Assembly: GCA_002862125.1 (NCBI GenBank)
Contig: PHSP01000001.1
Location: forward strand, 186,001-250,000
DNA length: 64,000 bases
Source of the DNA: Methylobacter sp. KS41
Lineage (GTDB): Bacteria; Pseudomonadota; Gammaproteobacteria; Methylococcales; Methylomonadaceae
Direction of reading: 5' to 3'
A program made the position numbers and the translations under genes. How positions within the stretch are numbered: the first letter of the stretch is position 1; every line of letters starts with the position of its first letter. The notes below the pieces were generated by a model that ran no database searches, was not told where the DNA came from, and worked only from the letters and a program-made list of their open reading frames with translations. Positions 1 through 6,984 of the stretch are shown in pieces.

Positions 1-34
1 TAATAAATTTAATCAATTTCACCATATATAGTGT

Positions 35-1282
35 TTAACCCTGTTTCTTAAACGCTATCACCTGCGCGCCATTCTTTAGCCCGTCCAGGTAATCCGCCCA
101 GGCTTGCATCATACGCCGTCGTTCATCCAGGTATTGCGCCCTGTTGTATGCCGCTCTAACCGCGTCGCTTGGCATGTGGCAAAGTTGCCGTTCAATTGCG
201 TCCGGACTCCAACCTTGTTCATTTAATAGCGTTGATGCTGTGGTTCTAAAGCCGTGAGCGGTCATTACATCGCTATCATATCCAAGCGTTTTAAGTGCGG
301 TTCTTATGGTGCCGTCCGACATAGGCCGACCATCGCCACGACTGGACGGGAAAACATACCGGCCTGATCCTGTAACCGGCTTAATTTCTTCCAGTATGGC
401 TAGGGCTTGGGTTGATAATGGAACGATATGCAAGACTTCTGTCTTGGTGACAAAATAACGCCATTCTTTAGCATCCAGGTCAATATCCTTCCATTCCATT
501 TGCCGTATTTCTCCAGGGCGTTGAAAGAGTAGCGGGGATAATCTAAAGGCGCACTGTACAACAAATGTTCCCTGATAACAGCTTATGTCCCTGAGTAGCT
601 GCCCTACGTCTTTAGGTTCGGTCAATGCTGCTCTGTGCTTTGGCTTTTGCGCGGGTACCTGTGCGGCTACTGACTGCGCCGGGTCATAATCAGTAAAGCC
701 GTGGGCGATTGCATAGGCAAAGGCCGCGCCGATCTCGCTATGTACCCTGTGTGCTGTCTCCAGGCGGTTAAAAAGCGGCCTAACCAGATTGAATATATCA
801 GGTGACTTAATTTCCCTAATATTCATGCTGCCAATAACAGGAAACACATGCCGCTCAAAACGTCTTATTTTCTTTTCGTGGGTAATATCTCTAACCGTGT
901 GAATGGTTGAATCAAGCCATTGTCTAGCCACATCCTCAAAACTATTGAGTATGGGTAAGCCAGCATCAACACGGTTTTTGTTTTCAGCGGCCAATGCCGC
1001 AGCGGCTTTGGTTTCTTTGCGGGTATCGATGGGGTCTGTGCCGCTAGCGATTTGTTCACGGGCTTCTTCAGCTTTTCGCCTCGCCATATCCAGCGTAGTT
1101 TCTGGATAAACCCCAAAGCCAAGCCGGTTTTGTTTGCCTTTAAACCGATAATCAAACCGCCATCGTTTTACACCGCTTGACTTTACCAGCAAAATTAAGC
1201 CGCTCCCGTCATTGATGGTGTAATCCTTTTCTTTGGGCTTAGCCGCTCTATACACCGCGTCTTTATTGAGATTCTTAGCCAT
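35..1282 (-). CDS. P4-type tyrosine integrase (DUF4102 N-terminus)
   Basis: This is a 415-aa site-specific recombinase. The N-terminal ~90 residues (INDGSGLILLVKSSGVKRWRF, LGFGVYPETTLDMAR) match the DUF4102 arm-binding domain of P4-like integrases. The C-terminal catalytic domain has an arginine in QRPGEIR, a HGFR box at about 343-346, a histidine in LCHMP and the nucleophile tyrosine at about 379. Length is normal for the family and the gene looks intact. It starts 175 bp from the left 60-bp tRNA-Leu repeat and is transcribed away from it, the usual position for an integrase next to a tRNA 3' end. It lies outside the 1457-13799 element and so probably belongs to a second element extending left. 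The match to the P4 integrase family is strong; the element assignment is inference. Confidence 0.9.
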   Translation of the reverse strand: MAKNLNKDAVYRAAKPKEKDYTINDGSGLILLVKSSGVKRWRFDYRFKGKQNRLGFGVYPETTLDMARRKAEEAREQIASGTDPIDTRKETKAAAALAAENKNRVDAGLPILNSFEDVARQWLDSTIHTVRDITHEKKIRRFERHVFPVIGSMNIREIKSPDIFNLVRPLFNRLETAHRVHSEIGAAFAYAIAHGFTDYDPAQSVAAQVPAQKPKHRAALTEPKDVGQLLRDISCYQGTFVVQCAFRLSPLLFQRPGEIRQMEWKDIDLDAKEWRYFVTKTEVLHIVPLSTQALAILEEIKPVTGSGRYVFPSSRGDGRPMSDGTIRTALKTLGYDSDVMTAHGFRTTASTLLNEQGWSPDAIERQLCHMPSDAVRAAYNRAQYLDERRRMMQAWADYLDGLKNGAQVIAFKKQG

Positions 1283-1298
1283 TTTATGACTCCGTTTG

Positions 1299-1330
1299 TG
1301 ACACTAGAGCTGACAATATACATAGTGTCA
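1299..1330. promoter_or_regulatory. Inverted repeat upstream of the left integrase
   Basis: TGACACTA (1299-1306) and TAGTGTCA (1323-1330) form a perfect 8-bp inverted repeat 17-48 bp upstream of the integrase start at 1282. Position and symmetry suggest an operator or excisionase site, but no regulator is known. Confidence 0.35.
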
Positions 1331-1390
1331 TCATTACTGTCACTGTTTTGCATGTATTTAGCTGAATATCGTTGTATATCGCTGGACAAT

Positions 1391-1424
1391 AAAAAACCCG
1401 CTAAGCCTTATGACTTGCGGGTTT
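1391..1424 (-). terminator. Rho-independent terminator (tRNA-Leu side)
   Basis: Read on the minus strand, AAACCCGC and GCGGGTTT form an 8-bp stem followed by six T. In the uninterrupted chromosome this would lie about 40 bp downstream of the minus-strand tRNA-Leu, so it may be the tRNA terminator, now 12.3 kb away. A near-identical hairpin follows panD at 62236-62270. Confidence 0.7.
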
Positions 1425-1456
1425 ATGTACTTCTTTGCACTTCTTAAAACACTCAA

Positions 1457-1516
1457 TTGGTACCGAGGGCCGGAATCGAACCGGCACGATGTCACCATCA
1501 CCGGATTTTGAATCCG
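1457..1516. repeat. attL: 60-bp copy of the tRNA-Leu 3' half
   Basis: Sixty bases are identical to 13740-13799, running from the CCA end of tRNA-Leu to just past the anticodon loop. The sequence after 1516 diverges, so this is a tRNA fragment and not a functional gene. It marks the left boundary of the integrated element. Confidence 0.9.
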
Positions 1517-1628
1517 ATTAAGTCAAAACATCACAACACTTAAAAACAAACAATAACAAACTAATCAAAAAGTTAGCCTATTTAGCTTGTTGTCAGTTAT
1601 TGCCAATTATTACACTTTTTTATATTCA

Positions 1629-1648
1629 ATTGCGCCAAAATTGCGCCA
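1629..1648. repeat. Paired direct repeats near attL (putative integrase arm sites)
   Basis: ATTGCGCCA occurs at 1629-1637 and 1640-1648, start to start 11 bp, one helical turn. A near-identical pair sits at 13663-13682 beside attR. Mirrored positions at both element ends suggest integrase arm-type binding sites. Confidence 0.55.
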
Positions 1649-1793
1649 TAAGTGTATAATGAAACCCTAGAAAAAAAGCGGCCTCGCAGGTGTACCACCA
1701 CCAAGCAAGGCCTTACCACTAACTTAATTCGGGGTTAAGCAATGGCTATAAGCATCATATCAGAAAGCCGGTTGTTATCCCATAGGAACAACC

Positions 1794-2843
1794 ATGGCAA
1801 CTATCACAGAACGCACAGATAAAGACGGAAAGCCGCGTTATAAGGCGGAAGTTCGTTTAAAAGGCTATCCCGCACAAACGGCAACATTTAAAAGAAAAAC
1901 AGACGCCAACAAATGGATTCAAGATACTGAATCAGCAATCAGAGAGGGGCGACACTTTAAAACAGCGGAAGCAAAAAAACACACCTTTGCCGATATGGTG
2001 GACAGGTATATTAAAGCTCAATTGCCAAGCTACAACGAAAAGGAACAGGCGGAACGCAAAAGCAAGTTGTTATGGTGGAAAGATAAATTAGGCGTTTATT
2101 TACTTTCCGACATTACACCACCTTTAATCGTTGAGTGCAGGGACTCACTTGGCGAAGTCCGCTCACCGGCCACAGTGGTTAGATATATGGCGGCTTTATC
2201 CCATGCCTTCACTATTGCCGTTAATGAATGGCAATGGCTACATGAAAACCCCGCTAAAAAAGTTAAAAAACCGACTGAACCAGATGGGCGCGTTCGATTC
2301 CTTGATGATGACGAACGGCAAAGGTTATTGGTTGCCTGTAAGGAATCCTCAAGCGACTGGCTTTATATGTGTGTCATTCTGGCCTTGTCCACAGGTATGC
2401 GACAAGCTGAATTGATGGGGCTTAAATGGCAGGATGTAAACCTTAAGGACGGCTTTTTAATCCTACACAAAACAAAAAACGGGACAAAGCGGCGCGTTCC
2501 TTTGTCTGGCTTGGGCTTATCACTATTACAAGAACATGCCAAAGTTAGGCGATTAGATACCCCCCTATTATTCCCCAGCGAGCGAAATCCACAAAAGCCA
2601 ATTGCATTAAGAAGCGCGTTCGACTATGCCTTGCAACGGGCTGAGGTTGAGAATTTTCACTGGCATGACTTAAGACATTGCACTGCAAGTTATTTGGCAA
2701 TGGACGGCGCGTCATTGGCCGAAATTGCCGAGATTCTAGGACACAAAACCTTGCAGATGGTTAAGCGGTATAGCCACCTATCAGACGGCCATGTTAGCAA
2801 TGTAGTTGCAAGTATGAACGCTAAGATATTCGGGGGCGTTTGA
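1794..2843 (+). CDS. Phage-type tyrosine integrase of the tRNA-Leu element
   Basis: This 349-aa recombinase should integrate and excise the element at tRNA-Leu. The N-terminus (TDKDGKPRYKAEVRLKGYPAQTATF) is an arm-binding domain, followed by a core-binding domain at about 60-160. The catalytic residues are all present: R203 in GMRQAE, H291 and R294 in HDLRH, H317 in LGHKT and Y326 in KRYSH. Its start codon lies 278 bp inside the left repeat. The stop codon overlaps the ATG of the next gene (TGATG), so the 961-aa protein is likely translationally coupled to it. No frameshift or missing motif is seen. Confidence 0.93.
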   Translation: MATITERTDKDGKPRYKAEVRLKGYPAQTATFKRKTDANKWIQDTESAIREGRHFKTAEAKKHTFADMVDRYIKAQLPSYNEKEQAERKSKLLWWKDKLGVYLLSDITPPLIVECRDSLGEVRSPATVVRYMAALSHAFTIAVNEWQWLHENPAKKVKKPTEPDGRVRFLDDDERQRLLVACKESSSDWLYMCVILALSTGMRQAELMGLKWQDVNLKDGFLILHKTKNGTKRRVPLSGLGLSLLQEHAKVRRLDTPLLFPSERNPQKPIALRSAFDYALQRAEVENFHWHDLRHCTASYLAMDGASLAEIAEILGHKTLQMVKRYSHLSDGHVSNVVASMNAKIFGGV

Positions 2844-5728
2844 TGAGTAGATACCCAACAAACCAAGATAGAGTCCACCGGTTATCTATCCATGAACAAG
2901 CAATTAGAAAATTACTACCTGATGAATTATTAATTAAAGATATAGGGGAACTACTGACGGAATCAGAGCATGACAGAATTGATTTCTACATTAATATTAC
3001 AAAAGCCTGTCATGAAAAACTTGTTAAATTCACCTGTGATGCTATCAATAATGATTGGAGCGTTAAGCCAGAATTGCTGACATACTTTGGCAATGATAAT
3101 GAATATTTAGACTTCAAAGAAAGAGCGAGGCGAGAACAAAAAAAGATAGATGATTCTTTGGAGTTGCTACATAAGGACAGGTACGCAGCATTTAATCCGC
3201 CAAGATGCAAAATACATCGTGATGAAATTAAGGCCTATTTTCAAAGTATTAACTTCTGGCCTGAAAAGGGTTCCTTGTTGCTTAATTGGTGGCCTGAATC
3301 AGAACCGAAAGCCGAAGCCGTGGGAAACAATGATATTTCAAATGCTCCCAAACCAATAACCCCACTGGCTGGCAGCGGATACGTTCAAAAGTCCCCTACT
3401 ATTCCCGGCGCTAATTATGAAACATGGTGTAAAGCTGATTTATGGACGATTGAACGCGCAATTCTATTGTTACTCAACGCGGAAAACTTACCAAATAATA
3501 ATTATTATACTTCTGGACGGTGTGACACGCTTAATGAGCAAGCCCTTCATAATCGCTTTATGGAAATATGGCAGGTTACAGAGAGCAGCCTAAAAACTGG
3601 CCTATTGAAAAAAACAGATAAAAGTTACCCAAGCTTAATAAGCGAAGTGTTGCCTATCGATTTTATTAATTGGGCAACGGCTAAAGGTTATCCAATTCCT
3701 GATGAATTACAACAAATTGCTGAATACGAAAATAACTTTAAGGAATGGCGAGAATTAGACAAGCCATTGGATGAAGCTATGTCCAGAATGCACGAACACA
3801 ATGATGAATATAAGAAAGCATTTGATTATGGCAGAACAACAGTACAGCTACTTAGTCACGCTGGTGCTGGTGCTCGTGCTATTGATAAGGACCATTTGCA
3901 AAAATATTTAAAAGAGTGGTTTGAATGGACGCCTGAGCAGGCAGTTTGCTTATTGTATGGAATTAATCCAGAGGAATATACCAAGATTGCTGATAGCCTT
4001 GATATAAGCACTTTTATTAATGTTGCCCCCAAAGAGAAGATGACACCTTACCAATGGAAGCAGTTTGGAATTGAACGTAAAATCCCGATTCCGCAGCAAT
4101 TAATGGATATTGAAGCGCCATTATCTGAACCCAAAACTCAAATCATGAAGGATGCTGGCGCACCAAAGGAACCAATAAATCATCATAGGGTTAACGATTA
4201 TAAACAAGAGTTAACTAATGGCGAGGGCTTGCCTTGGCAGTTGGCTAAACGCTTATGTGAGCTAAATGGCTGGCCGCTTGATTCAGGTAACTTTTTTATA
4301 GCAGAACGCGAATTTAGAGAAACCATAGAACGCGCCTGGAGAGCAGGAGAGATACAAAGTAGAAGTACACTTACAGGGACTTCTAAACCGTGCGCAGGTA
4401 TCTTTGAAGACACCTATTTTATGCTTGGCGAGCTTGAAGAGTTGTTAAGTAATAAGCTTGGCTATCCAGTCCCACTGCGTTTTCTGTCTGGATGTGTACC
4501 CGCTAAAATTTATGGGGACGGGTTTAGTGCTGAAGAACAAAAAATAACAACACTTACCGCATTTCTTGAGCTTGAAACCTGGACACCGACACAAGCCGCA
4601 CTTTTAGTTTGTGGAGTGCAGCCGCCTACAAATTGCACCATTCCATGTAATGCGTTTGGGTTAAATGGTGCGGCTGTCATGGCTAATTGTGACGCGATGC
4701 ACAAAGCCAAGCGGATTTTAGAATTATGGAACGCCCGCGAAAATTCACCCGCAAAGGTTCGGCCTATTGATTTTGTGGCATGGTGTAAAGCTAAGAGGAT
4801 AAATACCGGCTGGATAACGAACGCCGACGAATGGCCGGATTATGAACTTAGACAAGCTGAACCATTGGGGAATTCTGGCGCGGGTAGTCAAACCGATATA
4901 GTGCCAGTGAGTCAGAATGAAGAACTAACGCCTGAGCTAGACGTAAACTTAATAAGAGAGCATTACAAGGCTAATGCGCATCTGATGAGTGAGTCAGAGA
5001 AAAAAGGGTTTTTGCTTAATTGTAAGAAAAATGGAGTACGCCTTGACCTGGTAGACAATGAGCGTATTTGCGGGGGGGCAGTTTTAAACACCTCCACCCT
5101 TAATACTTTTTCCCTCAACTCGTTACAAAGTTTCAATCCCCGAGACCAGCAAATAAATTTGTCTGATGAAATAAGAGATATAAAGGAGCAGAGAAAAGCA
5201 ATCAATACTCACATTGATGAATTGGAAGAAAGTAAAAATAATGCTAATAAAACCGCACCTGAAATTACTTTTAGATATAACATGATACGGGAATTAGGTG
5301 AGCAAAACTTCAAGCTTTTTTGTTCAGAAGCCAAGCTTTCAAGGAATCTAAGAAGCCTGCCCGATGGATTTAACCGTTATTTATATGACGATTCCCATAG
5401 TGTGGGCAGCCAATCAAACACCGATTCTAAAACAGAGCCCTTAGCCGATGCTGGCGCGGGTAACCATGCAATCACAGAACCGAAGAAACCAGAATTAAGC
5501 AAACTGGAAAAACAAAAAGAGGCTATTTTGAATGTTATCAAAGCCAAGAAGTTTAAGCCGATGGAGATACCGGATAATGAAAAAGGGACTATCAAATTAA
5601 TTTGTCAGTCGGATTATTCAAAATTGTTTGAAGCTGAAACGGCATTTGATAGGGCTTGGAAGGAAGGAATTAATAAGCTATGGAGAATGGAACACCACGA
5701 AAGCTATGCAAAACGAGGAAATAATTAA
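2843..5728 (+). CDS. Large repeat-containing protein of unknown function
   Basis: This 961-aa protein is not recognised. The ATG at 2843 overlaps the integrase stop, which supports this start over the TTG three bases earlier. There is no signal peptide or membrane segment. A short module with an aromatic residue, small residues and leucines recurs three times: LWTIERAILLLLNAENLP (about 196-217), WTPEQAVCLLYGINPEEY (about 361-380) and WTPTQAALLVCGVQPPT (about 579-596). Another pair is FRETIERAWRAGEI and FDRAWKEGINKLW. Modules are separated by Ala-Gly-rich linkers such as SHAGAGAR, GNSGAGSQ and ADAGAGNH. The C-terminal third is charged and probably partly coiled coil. Its place between integrase and replication genes suggests a core role in the element, but no function can be assigned. 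Confidence 0.8.
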   Translation: MSRYPTNQDRVHRLSIHEQAIRKLLPDELLIKDIGELLTESEHDRIDFYINITKACHEKLVKFTCDAINNDWSVKPELLTYFGNDNEYLDFKERARREQKKIDDSLELLHKDRYAAFNPPRCKIHRDEIKAYFQSINFWPEKGSLLLNWWPESEPKAEAVGNNDISNAPKPITPLAGSGYVQKSPTIPGANYETWCKADLWTIERAILLLLNAENLPNNNYYTSGRCDTLNEQALHNRFMEIWQVTESSLKTGLLKKTDKSYPSLISEVLPIDFINWATAKGYPIPDELQQIAEYENNFKEWRELDKPLDEAMSRMHEHNDEYKKAFDYGRTTVQLLSHAGAGARAIDKDHLQKYLKEWFEWTPEQAVCLLYGINPEEYTKIADSLDISTFINVAPKEKMTPYQWKQFGIERKIPIPQQLMDIEAPLSEPKTQIMKDAGAPKEPINHHRVNDYKQELTNGEGLPWQLAKRLCELNGWPLDSGNFFIAEREFRETIERAWRAGEIQSRSTLTGTSKPCAGIFEDTYFMLGELEELLSNKLGYPVPLRFLSGCVPAKIYGDGFSAEEQKITTLTAFLELETWTPTQAALLVCGVQPPTNCTIPCNAFGLNGAAVMANCDAMHKAKRILELWNARENSPAKVRPIDFVAWCKAKRINTGWITNADEWPDYELRQAEPLGNSGAGSQTDIVPVSQNEELTPELDVNLIREHYKANAHLMSESEKKGFLLNCKKNGVRLDLVDNERICGGAVLNTSTLNTFSLNSLQSFNPRDQQINLSDEIRDIKEQRKAINTHIDELEESKNNANKTAPEITFRYNMIRELGEQNFKLFCSEAKLSRNLRSLPDGFNRYLYDDSHSVGSQSNTDSKTEPLADAGAGNHAITEPKKPELSKLEKQKEAILNVIKAKKFKPMEIPDNEKGTIKLICQSDYSKLFEAETAFDRAWKEGINKLWRMEHHESYAKRGNN

Positions 5729-5760
5729 GCATTAAAACAATGTGTTAGAGAAAGCACCCA

Positions 5761-5794
5761 CGAACACCCACGCGCCACCACTTCGAACACCCAC
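5761..5794. repeat. Two 11-bp direct repeats upstream of the AlpA-like gene
   Basis: CGAACACCCAC occurs at 5761-5771 and 5784-5794, 23 bp apart. They sit in the 145-bp gap before the AlpA-like gene, together with an AATTGCCT/AGGCAATT inverted pair (about 5811 and 5865). This could be an operator region. Confidence 0.35.
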
Positions 5795-5873
5795 ACCCTA
5801 GATTGTTTTAATTGCCTCAAGCCGGGACAACAAGCCCTGGTGATTCTTAACTAACCACGAATCAAGGCAATTT

Positions 5874-6107
5874 ATGAACACGCAGCAAACCGAAGCAGTA
5901 CAAACAGCATGGGCTTATTTAACAGTCAATCAATTCACAGAGAAGCACTCCGCCTTTACTATTGGCGGCTTGCGTTCCTTAATCTTCAATGAACACACAA
6001 ACGGCCTTGCTAAATCAGGCGCAATTGTCAGAATCGGCAGAAAGGTTTTGATTGATGAAGCCAAATTCTTTGGATGGGTAGCAGCTCAAAACGGAGTTGC
6101 AGCATGA
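5874..6107 (+). CDS. AlpA-like helix-turn-helix regulator
   Basis: A 77-aa protein. The region LTVNQFTEKHSAFTIGGLRSLIFN followed by GAIVRIGRKVLIDEAKFFGWVAAQ matches the AlpA/excisionase-type MerR-like helix-turn-helix: an HTH, then a beta wing around RIGRKVLID. Such proteins regulate integrase genes or act as recombination directionality factors in satellites and islands. The gene opens a tight run in which each gene overlaps the next by 4 to 14 bases, so it is probably the first gene of the replication operon. The family assignment rests on pattern and context, not a motif of fixed residues. Confidence 0.7.
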   Translation: MNTQQTEAVQTAWAYLTVNQFTEKHSAFTIGGLRSLIFNEHTNGLAKSGAIVRIGRKVLIDEAKFFGWVAAQNGVAA

Positions 6108-6442
6108 GAACGCCAACATTCCCAAGAATCAACACCTTAACTGGCCGCGCCGCCATGCGTCTTTTAACAGGGCAGCAATTCACGCACCGAGACTTTCAGA
6201 ACGAAACAGCGAGTTACAGGCTTTCAGGCTATATCGAGCAATTAAGAAACCGTCACGGCTGGCCTATTGAAACCAAGGAAGAAACAGCCCGCACCACCGA
6301 TAAAGTGCCAAGGCTGGCAACCTACGGACGGTACTACATAGAACCGGAAAACCTGAAAGAATTACGCAAGCAATTTGGCGAACGCTTAGACAGGTTTATC
6401 GAGGGGGTTAAACGCTTTGAGCAAGGTGGCAATCATGCTTAA
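6104..6442 (+). CDS. Small winged-helix-like protein
   Basis: A 112-aa protein starting at the ATG that overlaps the AlpA-like stop codon (ATGA). Residues from about 15 onward (MRLLTGQQFTHRDFQNETASYRLSGYIEQLRNRHGWPIETKEE) have the shape of a small winged-helix DNA-binding domain, as in replication-linked proteins of integrative elements. The C-terminal helix (PENLKELRKQFGERLDRFIEGVKRF) is amphipathic. Function is unknown; a role in regulation or replication is inferred from its place between the AlpA-like and primase genes. Confidence 0.65.
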   Translation: MRTPTFPRINTLTGRAAMRLLTGQQFTHRDFQNETASYRLSGYIEQLRNRHGWPIETKEETARTTDKVPRLATYGRYYIEPENLKELRKQFGERLDRFIEGVKRFEQGGNHA

Positions 6443-6653
6443 AGATATTGAGCCATTCGATAAATTGGTTGATAACGCGGCTAACCTTATCTTCAAAACA
6501 TTAGAGGATGTTGAACATGACAGAGCTACTAAGGCTGGGTTAGTTGCAGCACTAAACAAGCTGGATGCCCTGATGTTTTTAATCAGTAGAACCCCTGAAG
6601 AAATGAAGATAGTTAATGCAGCCCGCAAGGAGGCTAATAGTGGCCTACATTAA
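6435..6653 (+). CDS. Small hypothetical protein, 72 aa
   Basis: Not recognised. The ATG at 6435 is preceded by AAGGTGG at about 6423-6429, so it is preferred over the upstream TTG at 6417. The protein is mostly helical and acidic (MLKDIEPFDKLVDNAANLIFKT), with no signal peptide. It overlaps both the preceding gene (8 bases) and the next one (14 bases), so it is probably expressed from the same transcript and may be an accessory of the replication module. Confidence 0.55.
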   Translation: MLKDIEPFDKLVDNAANLIFKTLEDVEHDRATKAGLVAALNKLDALMFLISRTPEEMKIVNAARKEANSGLH

Positions 6654-6984
6654 AAAAGCTACCCGGTACGGCAATACCGGGAAAGCCCATTCACAAAAAC
6701 CCAATGCTGATTTTATCAAAAATTCGGTTACACCGTTTGACTTTTACCGGCACGAATTACCCGCCGCACCGTTAAAAAAGCCTAACTGGAACAATGGCGG
6801 CTTATGTCCTTTCCATGCGGATAGAACCCCCGGCTCTTTCCTTGTAAATCTTACAACAGGCGCGTTTAAGTGTTATTCATGTGGCATGGCTGGCGGTGAT
6901 ATTGTCGCCTTTGTAATGGCCTTGTATGGCCTTCAATTTATCGAAGCATTGGCAAAGCTGGCCGATGATTGGGGGCTTTTATGA
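6640..6984 (+). CDS. CHC2 zinc-finger primase-like protein
   Basis: A 114-aa protein with a complete zinc-binding motif C56-P-F-H59 and C78-Y-S-C81, followed by GMAGGDIVAFVMALYGLQFIEAL, as in the N-terminal domain of DnaG-type primases. The start is taken as GTG at 6640 because an ideal Shine-Dalgarno AAGGAGG lies at 6627-6633; the longer reading from 6616 has none. It ends in an ATGA overlap with the next gene. The zinc-finger domain and the TOPRIM domain downstream are encoded by two genes, so together they may form a split primase. It should recognise template DNA for primer synthesis during element replication. Confidence 0.87.
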   Translation: MAYIKKATRYGNTGKAHSQKPNADFIKNSVTPFDFYRHELPAAPLKKPNWNNGGLCPFHADRTPGSFLVNLTTGAFKCYSCGMAGGDIVAFVMALYGLQFIEALAKLADDWGLL

